A DNA stretch of 25,621 nucleotides from JBASEY01 sp049652745 (GTDB lineage Bacteria; CSSED10-310): contig JBASEY010000059.1 in the NCBI GenBank assembly GCA_049652745.1, forward strand, positions 1 to 25,621. The letters run 5' to 3'. Made by a program: the position numbers and the translations under genes. Below the pieces are notes generated by a model. It was given only the letters and a program-made list of their open reading frames with translations, did no database searches and was not told where the DNA came from. Below are positions 7,095 to 14,968 of this stretch, piece by piece; position 1 is the stretch's first letter; each line of letters opens with the position of its first letter.

Positions 7095-7403
7095 TCACAT
7101 CAATCCGGGTATATTCAAACCGCCGGTAAGCTTGCTCATTTCGTCGGCCATCATCTGCTGCGCCTTTTTCAGTGCGTCGTTGACGGCGGCGACAATCAGG
7201 TCCTGCAGCATTTCGACATCGTCAGGATCGACCGCCTCCGGTTCGATGCGTATTTCAACCAGCGTGGTATCACCGCGGGCGACAGCCGTCACCATGCCGC
7301 CACCAACCGTGGATTCAACGGTTTTTTGGGCGGCTTCCGCTTTGAGTCGCTCGAGCTTGGCCATCATATCCTGAGCCTGTTTAAACAATTTTTTATTCAT
7401 CAT
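7095..7403 (-). CDS. ybaB: YbaB/EbfC family nucleoid-associated protein
   Basis: About 102 residues. The start chosen is the first of two adjacent ATG codons (7403), because GGAGG lies nine bases upstream; the frame could open further upstream, but that part overlaps dnaX and does not resemble the family. The N-terminal helix (KLFKQAQDMMAKLERLKAEAAQKTVESTVGGGMVTA) and the central strand and helix (VEIRIEPEAVDPDDVEMLQDLIVAAVNDALKKAQ) match YbaB/EbfC. The C-terminus ends TGGLNIPGLM as usual. These dimeric proteins bind DNA and are almost always encoded between dnaX and recR. The gene overlaps the end of dnaX by 11 bases. Confidence 0.93.
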   Translation of the reverse strand: MMNKKLFKQAQDMMAKLERLKAEAAQKTVESTVGGGMVTAVARGDTTLVEIRIEPEAVDPDDVEMLQDLIVAAVNDALKKAQQMMADEMSKLTGGLNIPGLM

Positions 7404-9285
7404 CGATGGATTCCTCCAATTCATCAGTTTCAGCATCGGCGGGTGCGGATTTGTTTTTGAGTCGAACATCCTTGATTCTGCCCTGAAACATCGTCAGCGC
7501 TTTTTTGACGGCCGGATGATTTTGAGCCATATTGAATCGGCCGTCTCTTTCCCGCTTTTGCTCTATCTGCTCGTGTTCCTGAATCGAATACGGCGCGGAT
7601 GCGCCACCCAATCTAAATTTCACAATCCGTTCACTGCCGAACGCTTTTTGACCGGCATCGGCGAAAAGCTCGGTAAGATTATCATAATTACTCATCAAGT
7701 TATATTGCAGTATCTGGTTCGGGCTGAAAACCAGAGCCAATTCAGTGTCTGTAAACGATTCAACCGCAGCGGAAAAAAGCAGGCTTTTCAGCGGAGCGGC
7801 ATTATCCGGTAAAGCTTCGATCAATCTTTTCAGAGCGGTATTATCGACAAAAGGTCTTGTTCCAGGAGCTTCCGATACTGCAGTGTCCGAAGGATTGACA
7901 TCGTTAGATGCGGCATTGTTTTCATCATCCGATGGAATCCGGGTTTTCAGCGTCTGTTTCCAGGGATGATCGTCGGATTTGCCTGAGGTTTTTTTTTCCG
8001 GCTTGGATGGCGTATCGGATGATGGGGATGGGTGTTGTGACGGCGTCGATCGGGAAGGTGCAGTGTCCTGTTTAGGAAACGATTGTTGAGGTTTTTCGGG
8101 TGTTCGCAATTGGGGCTGCCGTATTGTTGATATGTCCGGTGATCCCGGTGGCGAGACGGCTCCGGTGGTCAATCGGGCTTCGAGCTTTTTCAGCTCGCTC
8201 AATAGTTCTGATATAGGTGTAAGCTGTTGAATGCGAGACATTTTGACGATAGCGACATCCATCAACAGACGTGGAAATTCCGTCAATCGAAACGATTGCT
8301 CCAGCTCCAGCATGATCCGAAACATCCGCTCGAGCTGATCGATCGAAAAACTGTCCGCCAGGTTATCCGGCAGCAGGGAATGGGGCGGCGCGCCGAGTTT
8401 GACGGCCATCAGGTCGCGGGTGACTTCCATCATTTCGCGATTGAACACGGTTTCGTCTCCCCCGCTGTCGATATAGTGCGCAAAACGATCCAATGCCGTC
8501 GAGCCGTCGCCGGAGGCGATACTCTTGAAGACGTCGAAGAGAAGTTCCGGGTCGATTCTGCCGAGTAGTTGCATGGTTTGGTCGTGATCGATCACATTTC
8601 CGCAAAACGAGATGATTTGGTCAAGCAGGGACAGGCTGTCCCTCATTCCGCCGTCGGCCATATGAGCCAGGGCATCCAGGGTTCGTTCTTCGATCGTGAC
8701 GGATTCCAGTCGGCAGATTTCGGCCAGGTATTCTTTGAGAGTTTTGACGTCGATGCGGCGAAAATCGTAGCGTTGGCAACGAGATAGGATCGTGACGGGC
8801 ACTTTGTGTGCTTCGGTCGTTGCCAGGATGAATATAACGTGATCGGGTGGTTCTTCCAGGGTTTTCAACAGAGCGTTGAACGCTTCCCGAGTCAGCATAT
8901 GCACTTCATCGATAATGATGACTTTATATCGGGCTGATACTGGGGAATAGCGTACATTTTCGCGGAGTTCGCGGATTTCGTCGATACCGCGGTTTGACGC
9001 GCCGTCGATTTCGATGACATCCATCGAGACGCCGGCGGTGATTTCCGTGCAATGTCGGCAGGTATTGCAAGGCTGCGGTGTAGGGCCGGTTTCGCAGTTC
9101 AGGGCTTTGGCCAGGATGCGAGCGGTTGTGGTCTTGCCGATGCCTCGTGAGCCGGAAAACAGAAACGCGTGGCCGAGGCGGTTGAGTTTTATCGAATTGA
9201 CGAGGGTTTGCGTGATATGGTTTTGCCCCACAACCTCTTCAAAGGTCTGGGGTCGACGTTTTCGGGCAAGAACTTTAAAGGACAC
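7393..9285 (-). CDS. dnaX: DNA polymerase III subunits gamma and tau
   Basis: The 630-residue clamp-loader ATPase begins at GTG 9285 (no in-frame ATG gives the conserved VLARKRRPQTFEEVVGQ start). Walker A is GSRGIGKTTTA (about 45-55). A four-Cys zinc module follows (CETGPTPQPCNTCRHC, about 65-80), then Walker B VIIIDEVHML (about 123-132) and LEEPPDHVIFILATTE with sensor 1. Residues about 380-480 are a Pro/Ser/Lys-rich linker, and the rest is the tau-specific C-terminal region that in other bacteria contacts DnaB and the polymerase. At codons 430-432 the linker has nine consecutive A on the coding strand (7989-7997), a likely slippage site giving a shorter gamma. It lies directly behind SRP RNA and overlaps ybaB. 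Confidence 0.97.
   Translation of the reverse strand: MSFKVLARKRRPQTFEEVVGQNHITQTLVNSIKLNRLGHAFLFSGSRGIGKTTTARILAKALNCETGPTPQPCNTCRHCTEITAGVSMDVIEIDGASNRGIDEIRELRENVRYSPVSARYKVIIIDEVHMLTREAFNALLKTLEEPPDHVIFILATTEAHKVPVTILSRCQRYDFRRIDVKTLKEYLAEICRLESVTIEERTLDALAHMADGGMRDSLSLLDQIISFCGNVIDHDQTMQLLGRIDPELLFDVFKSIASGDGSTALDRFAHYIDSGGDETVFNREMMEVTRDLMAVKLGAPPHSLLPDNLADSFSIDQLERMFRIMLELEQSFRLTEFPRLLMDVAIVKMSRIQQLTPISELLSELKKLEARLTTGAVSPPGSPDISTIRQPQLRTPEKPQQSFPKQDTAPSRSTPSQHPSPSSDTPSKPEKKTSGKSDDHPWKQTLKTRIPSDDENNAASNDVNPSDTAVSEAPGTRPFVDNTALKRLIEALPDNAAPLKSLLFSAAVESFTDTELALVFSPNQILQYNLMSNYDNLTELFADAGQKAFGSERIVKFRLGGASAPYSIQEHEQIEQKRERDGRFNMAQNHPAVKKALTMFQGRIKDVRLKNKSAPADAETDELEESIDDE
7989..7997 (-). 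promoter_or_regulatory. A9 slippage/frameshift site within dnaX
   Basis: The coding strand reads CCG GAA AAA AAA ACC here (Pro-Glu-Lys-Lys-Thr), containing A9 and the in-frame heptamer A AAA AAA. An extra A or a -1 ribosomal slip meets TGA at 7927-7925 after 21 codons (453-residue product). Loss of one A meets TGA at 7949-7947 after 13 codons (445 residues). Thermus thermophilus dnaX uses an A9 run for this purpose. ATCCGA/TCGGAT complements (7973-7978, 7927-7932) might form a downstream stem. Confidence 0.6.
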
Positions 9286-9305
9286 GTGCCATAACCATCC
9301 TGAAA

Positions 9306-9580
9306 AAACGGTCGTGCACCCCCTGTCGAATTCCGGATCGTCGCGGAATTTGCAACAACCGGCTCAAACCGGGCTGCCCTGCGGCACACGAGAATGATTC
9401 CTTAATGCTGCTCCCGTCAAGGCCTGACATGGTTCGGAAGTTCTCGTTGCGCAGGACCCGATCATCAACACCGGCGGTTCCACTCCAGGCCGGGAACCGG
9501 ATACCCTCGAGGGGGAATTCAACCCCGCTATAGCGGATTTCGGGTTCAGAGCGCCGCTACCGCCCCGTCTAGCACGACCC
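9306..9580 (-). ncRNA. ffs: Signal recognition particle RNA, large bacterial type (with Alu domain)
   Basis: The transcript of about 270 nt has the hallmarks of the long bacterial SRP RNA: a 5' segment with TGCTAGACGGGGCGGTAGCGG, then AACCCGAAATCCGCTATAGCGGGGTTG (Alu domain), then GGTGTTGATGATCGGGTCC. Helix 8 follows with GTCAGG and AGCAGC flanking the apical loop, then GTGTGCCGCAGGG. The 5' GGTCGTGC pairs with GCACGACC at the 3' end, just before six T (9308-9303) that may end transcription. It binds Ffh for co-translational membrane targeting. It lies between tRNA-Ser and dnaX as in Bacillus. The helix 8 tetraloop reads UGAC instead of GGAA. Ends are approximate. Confidence 0.93.
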
Positions 9581-9630
9581 AAGCAACCCGAGTTTCAACG
9601 GCGAACCGCGGAAACCCATTCATTCGTTCA

Positions 9631-9724
9631 TGGCGGAGAGGGTGGGATTTGAACCCACGTGGCAGGTTTTGCCCACCAACACGATTTCCAGTCGTGCTCC
9701 TTCGGCCAGCTCGGACACCTCTCC
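9631..9724 (-). tRNA. tRNA-Ser (anticodon GGA)
   Basis: Acceptor arms GGAGAGG and CCTCTCC pair over seven bases, followed by G73 and an encoded CCA. The anticodon stem CACGA/TCGTG holds loop CTGGAAA, giving anticodon GGA (reads UCC and UCU). The long variable arm and the TTCAAAT T-loop confirm a class II serine tRNA of 94 nt including CCA. Confidence 0.97.
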
Positions 9725-9818
9725 GAAATCATCATCGACCATGCACTGCCGACGCATTACAACCTCGACGACAGGCCTGTTCCATATCAACCCGTCATCC
9801 AAAGCAGTGCCCGAAAGA

Positions 9819-9847
9819 CTATATCCATCCTGTAATCAAAGGTCAAG
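9819..9847 (-). promoter_or_regulatory. Promoter for tRNA-Ser and probably SRP RNA
   Basis: On the minus strand, TTGACC (9847-9842), a 17-base spacer and TATAGT (9824-9819) make a strong sigma70-type promoter with a start near 9812, about 90 bases before the mature tRNA. The 50-base gap between tRNA-Ser and SRP RNA leaves little room for a separate promoter, so both are probably transcribed from here. Confidence 0.65.
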
Positions 9848-10166
9848 AAAATCATACACGCCGATCCCATATTGCAAGAACTCTATTTACCCATTTTCTT
9901 TTTTTCGATCCGCGTCCAACGCCTTTCGAGTTTGGCTTGGAGATATCCGGCTCATAACGATGAATTATCCAGGTCTTATCGTATCCAATTTGAACTGAAA
10001 ACGTCGAAAACGATGAGGTATTCCGAGAAGCTTCTTTTTCGATGCCGACAAGCATATATTTCTCTATTATAATAGTGAAAAGGTAGCAGAGATAAAAAAA
10101 GTAATGATATTTAAGAAATTGAGATTAAGAATTATCGAAGGTCAGGCGTCTTCCAGCTTTTTTCGA
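9848..10166. other. Divergent intergenic region, no gene seen
   Basis: This AT-rich stretch separates the minus-strand tRNA/SRP/dnaX cluster from the plus-strand OmpA gene. Short open frames on both strands overlap one another, lack ribosome-binding sites and show no recognisable protein. I see no RNA gene. Confidence 0.5.
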
Positions 10167-10194
10167 TTGACTTTTTCCGAAAAGAATATAATAA
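10167..10194 (+). promoter_or_regulatory. Candidate promoter of the OmpA-family gene
   Basis: TTGACT (10167-10172) and TAATAA (10189-10194) are 16 bases apart. An overlapping perfect TATAAT (10187-10192) is only 14 bases from the -35 box. The translation start follows at 10240 behind a strong AGGAGG. Confidence 0.45.
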
Positions 10195-10239
10195 TAGTGA
10201 TGCTTTTAAACAAGCTTTACCTATAAAAGGAGGTTAAAA

Positions 10240-11715
10240 ATGGTTCGAAAAATAATGTTAAGTTTGATTGCACTGGCGCTGATGCCTGCTGTTTTAGCTC
10301 AAGATAACACGTGGATGGGACCGACCGGCGGGTTTGGCGTGTACAGTGCGGATACATTACCGGCAAAAAATTTTGCCATCAGTTTCTATTTCGCCAACAT
10401 CGACCGTGAATTGAAATTCCCCTGGGATACGAAAGCAGTTTCATTGGATTATTCGTATTTTCTTCTTCCGGTCGCATTTGGTCTGACGGATAAACTGGAG
10501 CTGTCGATCAGCCCGAATTACATGAATATCCGAAGAAATCGTGGTTGGGATGACAGTGACGGCTTCGGGGATTTGTACGTCAATTTGAAAGCCAACATTA
10601 TCCATAATGACACGTTCGGACTCGGTGCACTTGTACAAGCTAAAATCGGCACGGCTGACAGGGATGAAGGTCTCGGCACGGAAGAACTCGATTATGGTTT
10701 GACGTTGTTGGCGACCAAATACTGGGATGCAACCCGTTTGCATCTGAATGTGGGTTATCGGATTGTCGGCGAACCCGAAGGCGCGGATTTCGATAATCAG
10801 GTGCTGTATGGTCTCGGGCTGGAAACGGATATTGCGGATCAATGGCAGTTTATCGCTGAGTTTCAAGGGGAAACATCGTATTATGACCTTGAACCCAATG
10901 ATCCGATGGATTTGACGGCGGGGTTCCGCTATCACAATCCCTGCGGATTTGTCTTCGGCGGCGGGCTTCGGTATGCCTTCGGCATGGAAGACACCAACTG
11001 CCCGATCGGCGGTTTTGTCCAACTCGGTTTCTCCACCAGTAGACGTGCCCCAAAAGTAACCCCGGCAGCGCCTCCGCCTATTCCAGAAGTAACATGCTCT
11101 GTAGAGGATTTGGTTATCAGTGTCGGTGAGTTCACCCGGGTGCGGGTGGATGTCGTCGATCCGCTCGGCGGTGAGCTGACATATGATTGGACTACGTCGG
11201 GATGCCGAATCGAATCCGTCGAGAACGAAGCTGTTTTCTATGCTGATGAGTGCGAGCCCGGAACCTATGCGGTCAACGTCGTTGTGACCAATTCAGGCGG
11301 CTATTCCAATCAGTGTGGTGTGTTGATCAAAGTCGAGCAGGCTGAGCCTGAAACAGAGATCGTCAAACTGGATCTGCCGCTGGTTCCTTTCAAAAGCGGG
11401 ACTCGCGTCGACAACGTCGCCAAAGCGATTTTGGATGATATAGCCGTGAAAATCCAAGAGTATCCTGGTGTGACGGTCGAGCTTGTCGGCCACACGGATT
11501 CAACCGGTTCGGAAGCCGCGAATCTGAAAGTTGGTAAGACACGTGCGGAGAATGTCAAGAAGTACCTTGTTGACCGTCACCACATCGAACCCGAGCGATT
11601 GGAAGTGAGCAGTAAAGGTGAATCTGAGCCGATCGCCGATAACGGCACGGCTGCCGGAAGAGCCAAAAATCGACGTGTTGAAGTGATCATGATGGTGGAA
11701 ATGCCGGTCGAGTAA
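10240..11715 (+). CDS. OmpA-family outer-membrane protein with PKD-like domain
   Basis: The 491-residue protein has a signal peptide (MVRKIMLSLIALALMPAVLA, cleavage before QDN). Residues about 22-270 alternate polar and aromatic residues, as in an outer-membrane beta-barrel (for example LELSISPNYMNIRR and FGLGALVQAKIG). A Pro/Ala-rich hinge (PKVTPAAPPPIPEV, about 270-284) leads to an Ig/PKD-like domain (about 285-372, with GGELTYDWTTSGC). The C-terminal OmpA domain (about 378-485) contains VELVGHTDSTGSEAANLKVGKTRAENVKKYL, with the Asp and Arg that bind diaminopimelate-type peptidoglycan in the family. It probably anchors the outer membrane to the wall; a pore role is possible. AGGAGG lies six bases before the ATG. 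The beta-propeller gene follows after 10 bases, so they are likely one operon. Confidence 0.9.
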   Translation: MVRKIMLSLIALALMPAVLAQDNTWMGPTGGFGVYSADTLPAKNFAISFYFANIDRELKFPWDTKAVSLDYSYFLLPVAFGLTDKLELSISPNYMNIRRNRGWDDSDGFGDLYVNLKANIIHNDTFGLGALVQAKIGTADRDEGLGTEELDYGLTLLATKYWDATRLHLNVGYRIVGEPEGADFDNQVLYGLGLETDIADQWQFIAEFQGETSYYDLEPNDPMDLTAGFRYHNPCGFVFGGGLRYAFGMEDTNCPIGGFVQLGFSTSRRAPKVTPAAPPPIPEVTCSVEDLVISVGEFTRVRVDVVDPLGGELTYDWTTSGCRIESVENEAVFYADECEPGTYAVNVVVTNSGGYSNQCGVLIKVEQAEPETEIVKLDLPLVPFKSGTRVDNVAKAILDDIAVKIQEYPGVTVELVGHTDSTGSEAANLKVGKTRAENVKKYLVDRHHIEPERLEVSSKGESEPIADNGTAAGRAKNRRVEVIMMVEMPVE

Positions 11716-11725
11716 ACTCCATTTG

Positions 11726-13576
11726 ATGCGGCATAACCGACTGATTGTCTGTGTTTTAAGTATCTTGGCCCTGGTCACGACCGTGACCCGGGCCTTGGAC
11801 TGTACACTGATCGGCCCGACGGGGGGCAGTTTCAAGTCCATCGAGTATTTAAAAGACGAAACCTTGATAACAGGTGGTTTCAACGGACATCTCTATTTGA
11901 CAACCAACTATGGGGATTCTTGGACCGATATCACCCCTCAGGCGCTGACCAGAGGAATGGTCGTACAAAAAATAGTTTATCAATCGGCTACGGAAACAGT
12001 CTATATAGCTGCCAGAAATCTACAGCATGGGATGTTGATTCGTGCCGGGTACCAGGATGTTTTGGATGGGCTGCAACAATTCGATGTGTTGTTCCGTGAC
12101 AAACCTATTCGGTCGCTAGTTTTGTCATCTGCCGATCCGCCACAGATCTTCGTCGGCACCGATGAACGACTGCATTACAGTCTTGACGGCGGGAAAACCT
12201 GGCAGGCGGCGGCGTCACAGATGCCAAATACGGAAGTTCAATCGCTGGCCATCGACCCTGACAATCCGAAATTGATTTATGCCGGATCGCGTCAACGAGC
12301 ATATAAATCTTTGAATTACGGCGCAAAATGGACTCCGATACACACCGGCATGGCCCCGGACAGCGACGTGTTCACCATGGTTTTTGACCGAAAAAATCGA
12401 CTGTGGGCAGGCACCTGTGGTTATACCTATAGAAGTGCGGATCGAGGCGGCCAATGGGTCAAAAAACAAACGGGCCTGAAAGGAAAACGGATCCACGTTA
12501 TCGAAGTATTTAAAAAAGATTCCGCAGACGTGATCTTTGCCGGCACCGATAATGGACTACATGTTTTTCAGGAAGTCGCCGATGCCTGGCTTCCTGTTAT
12601 TCCCGATGTCGTAATCCAAGACATCGCACTGGATGAATCCGGCAACGTTTTCGTGGCGACGGAAGGACTGGGAATTTTGCGCCATCGACATTATCCGATG
12701 GAAACGATTCCTATCAACATGAACCTGAATGCGTCATCGCCCAAAGCCCTCGCCGGCTCGCTTGAAGATACTCTATGGACCGGGCTGGTTTATCAGGGAT
12801 CAAACAGCGGTTTGTGGCGATACAAAGATCTACAATGGAACAAGGTGTCCGTTGAATGTGACGGCGCCAACATCCGAGATTTACTCGCAACGGAAAACAG
12901 CCTTTTCGCCGGCACGGCCAACGGGATATTCCGCCTGGAACTCGATTCGGATACCGGTTTGGAAACTGAGAATTCAGTCAGGTTTTTAGAAGGAATCGCA
13001 ATCAAAACCCTTTACTTGGAAGACGACGGTACAACGATTCTGGCGGGTGGATTCGATGGGATTTATGTTTTAAATACAATGAACGGTGAACATGCCGCAT
13101 ATCCAGGAATTAAAGGTACCAATATCAACACCTTATGGAAATGCCGAAAAACCGGTAAAATTTTCGCCGGCTCCGACACGAATTTGTATAAAAAAGTATC
13201 CGGCACTGCAAAATGGATTCAGATACCACTCCCTTCCGAAAAAGTCAGAATCAATCGTATTTCCGGTACGGAGGATGGGAAGCAGATTTATCTCGCGACG
13301 GGCGAAAGCCTGATGGTCTCGTATGACAGCGGTCAACGATTCTCCAGGTATACCGGCGCCGGTCCGACCGGCGCTTGCTTGGATGTGTCGGTCAAAGGCA
13401 ATGACGTTTATGTGCTGATGAGCGACCATAGTGTGTACCATCGTAAAACCGACGATTTTGCTTGGCGACTCCTGCTGAAACTCCCCTTTGATGCTTGGTC
13501 GCTATTTGCAAGCGATAACGGTGTTCTAATCGGAACTCCGGCAAATGGCGTGGTGGTCTTGAACCGCGATCGATGA
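11726..13576 (+). CDS. Secreted beta-propeller protein with Asp-box (BNR) repeats
   Basis: A 616-residue protein starts at ATG 11726 (a TTG one codon earlier is less likely). The first 24 residues form a signal peptide. The mature part has repeated Asp-box motifs of the S-x-D-x-G-x-x-W type: TTNYGDSWT (about 59-67), SLDGGKTWQ (152-160), SLNYGAKW (195-202) and SADRGGQWV (236-244), with a later VSYDSGQRF. These fall between recurrent blade strands such as IYAGS, LWAGT, IFAGT and LFAGT. This resembles sialidase-like/YCF48-like propellers, but no sialidase catalytic set is visible, so a binding or scaffolding role is more likely. The mature N-terminus carries IGPTGGSF, close to MGPTGGFG in the preceding OmpA protein. 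Confidence 0.8.
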   Translation: MRHNRLIVCVLSILALVTTVTRALDCTLIGPTGGSFKSIEYLKDETLITGGFNGHLYLTTNYGDSWTDITPQALTRGMVVQKIVYQSATETVYIAARNLQHGMLIRAGYQDVLDGLQQFDVLFRDKPIRSLVLSSADPPQIFVGTDERLHYSLDGGKTWQAAASQMPNTEVQSLAIDPDNPKLIYAGSRQRAYKSLNYGAKWTPIHTGMAPDSDVFTMVFDRKNRLWAGTCGYTYRSADRGGQWVKKQTGLKGKRIHVIEVFKKDSADVIFAGTDNGLHVFQEVADAWLPVIPDVVIQDIALDESGNVFVATEGLGILRHRHYPMETIPINMNLNASSPKALAGSLEDTLWTGLVYQGSNSGLWRYKDLQWNKVSVECDGANIRDLLATENSLFAGTANGIFRLELDSDTGLETENSVRFLEGIAIKTLYLEDDGTTILAGGFDGIYVLNTMNGEHAAYPGIKGTNINTLWKCRKTGKIFAGSDTNLYKKVSGTAKWIQIPLPSEKVRINRISGTEDGKQIYLATGESLMVSYDSGQRFSRYTGAGPTGACLDVSVKGNDVYVLMSDHSVYHRKTDDFAWRLLLKLPFDAWSLFASDNGVLIGTPANGVVVLNRDR

Positions 13577-13717
13577 GTTGAAATCTTTTTCCCGGAAAAT
13601 CCGATTTTAAGGTCAAGCGATTCCGTCAACAGGCAAGACGTTGGACGAACCGAAGTCACACAGCCCGCTCTTCGGCATGAATAGTGATGGATCTGAATGT
13701 TTAGGAGTCGATACGCA

Positions 13718-13746
13718 GAGGTTACCAGCTCTAACGAACCTTTTTT
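13718..13746 (+). terminator. Weak candidate terminator after the propeller gene
   Basis: AGGTT and AACCT can pair around a 13-base loop directly before six T. The stem is short and AU-rich, so this is only a candidate. Confidence 0.3.
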
Positions 13747-13751
13747 AAAAC

Positions 13752-13781
13752 TTGACAAAATAGTGTTGTTTCGGATTACAT
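13752..13781 (+). promoter_or_regulatory. Promoter of the V-ATPase operon
   Basis: Consensus TTGACA (13752-13757), 18 bases, then TTACAT (13776-13781). It lies about 75 bases before the subunit E start and is the only good promoter candidate ahead of the operon. Confidence 0.6.
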
Positions 13782-13854
13782 AGGGCGCGGTGATCAAACC
13801 TGAAATCACCTTGTTTTTTTTATAAAAACTGCCGGCGAACAAGGAGAAAATCTG

Positions 13855-14457
13855 ATGGAAGTGAAACTGGATAGTCTCATCGAAAAAATCAGGAAAGAAG
13901 CTGTTGATGAAGGGCGAAAACAAGCGTTGGAACTGGTTGAAAATGCTCAGTTAGAAGCGAAAACCATTGTTCAGGATGCAGAAGAAAAGGCTCGGTCTAT
14001 CCTGGAGAAGGCCAAGATACAGGCTGAAAAAACCCATGAAAATACCATATTGGCCTTGCAGCAGGCGGCACGGGATATTGAATTGTCGTTGAAAGAACGG
14101 ATAACAAATTTATTTGACAGGGTTTTCAAGCAGGCTGTCGGGGACGTGCTGCAAACTGAATTCCTTGAAAATCTCATTTTGACCCTGGTCAAAGAATGGT
14201 CGTCAAAAGGTGCCGTGGATATCATGGTCAACCCGGAAACACAGAAAAATCTGGAGCGGACATTTTTTGCGAAACTGGGTGAAACATTGAAAGAATCCGT
14301 CACGCTCAGCGCGTTGCCCGGATTGGCAAAAGGATTCAGAGTTGCGTTGAAAGACGGCAGCCTTTATTACGACTTCAGTGATGAAACGATCGCTGAAACC
14401 ATGAAAGAATTCTTGAGTCCGACATTGCGTTCGCTGTTGGATAAAAACAATGGATAA
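13855..14457 (+). CDS. atpE: V-type ATPase subunit E (peripheral stalk)
   Basis: This 200-residue protein opens with a long amphipathic, Ala/Glu/Lys-rich helix (about 1-100: VKLDSLIEKIRKEAVDEGRKQALELVENAQ) typical of the subunit E stator stalk. The mixed alpha/beta C-terminal domain (about 105-195, with GFRVALKDGSLYYDFSDETI) caps the A/B head. The peripheral stalk stops the head from rotating with the central shaft. AAGGAG stands nine bases before the ATG. It is first in the operon and overlaps the next gene by eight bases. No separate subunit G/H partner for the stalk heterodimer is encoded in this operon. Confidence 0.92.
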   Translation: MEVKLDSLIEKIRKEAVDEGRKQALELVENAQLEAKTIVQDAEEKARSILEKAKIQAEKTHENTILALQQAARDIELSLKERITNLFDRVFKQAVGDVLQTEFLENLILTLVKEWSSKGAVDIMVNPETQKNLERTFFAKLGETLKESVTLSALPGLAKGFRVALKDGSLYYDFSDETIAETMKEFLSPTLRSLLDKNNG

Positions 14458-14968
14458 ATATTTCTATTTTGTCTCGCAATTGCCTGCGTTGCAGTTCGAT
14501 AGGGATCCGATTATTACAATCGACAATTTTATTATTGAAGCGGAAAAGTGGTTGAGCAAATCGGATTTTGCGATTTTATCACGAGTCGATCCAGTGGAGA
14601 TAACACCCGAAAAAGACGATCCTGAAGTGTTAAAACACTATAAAAAAAATCAGGCCGTGTTTTTGGAAGAGTTGGTTTTGTGGAGAAAAAGCAAGACCAC
14701 CGAACGTGAATACAAATCTCACCTGTTTCCACTGCATTTGCTGAAGGAGGGGACTCCGCTGGATGCCGAACGTTTGATGTTGAAATGGAAGTGGGACGAA
14801 ATTGAAGAGCAGGAATACAAGCATCATTTCGATTTGGAATTTTTGATCATATATTTTATGAAGTTGAAAATTTTGCACAAGCTGAAGTCTTTTGACAGTG
14901 AGCGAGGTTTGAAGAAATATCAATCATTATGCGAGGCGGAGATATGGATCGAACATCCGGAACAATAA
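14450..14968 (+). CDS. DUF2764 family protein of the V-ATPase operon
   Basis: The 172-residue protein begins MDKYFYFVSQLPALQFDRDPIITIDNFIIEAEKWL, matching the start of DUF2764 proteins, which sit between subunits E and A in compact bacterial V-ATPase operons (for example Chlamydia and Bacteroidetes). The rest is helical and charged. Its fixed place in an operon without subunits C and F suggests a role in the complex, perhaps in the central-stalk or socket region, but this is inference. Cytoplasmic; no signal peptide or membrane helix. It overlaps subunit E by eight bases and subunit A by 25, so translation is likely coupled. Confidence 0.85.
   Translation: MDKYFYFVSQLPALQFDRDPIITIDNFIIEAEKWLSKSDFAILSRVDPVEITPEKDDPEVLKHYKKNQAVFLEELVLWRKSKTTEREYKSHLFPLHLLKEGTPLDAERLMLKWKWDEIEEQEYKHHFDLEFLIIYFMKLKILHKLKSFDSERGLKKYQSLCEAEIWIEHPEQ

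Noticed and set aside
7404..7469. Earlier in-frame start for ybaB at 7469
   Set aside because: It would overlap dnaX by 77 bases and add 22 residues unlike the family; GGAGG sits correctly before 7403.
9852..10072. Small open frames on both strands between the tRNA promoter and the OmpA gene
   Set aside because: They overlap each other, lack ribosome-binding sites and have random-looking composition.
10187..10192. Perfect TATAAT before the OmpA-family gene
   Set aside because: Its distance to the only nearby -35 box is 14 bases, too short; the overlapping TAATAA at 16 bases is preferred, though an unpaired -10 cannot be excluded.
13577..13751. A riboswitch or small RNA before the V-ATPase operon
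   Set aside because: I could find only short AU-rich pairings and no known riboswitch core.
14929..14943. Earlier start for V-ATPase subunit A at 14929
   Set aside because: The Shine-Dalgarno-like GGCGGAG lies between the two ATGs and serves the second one at 14944.
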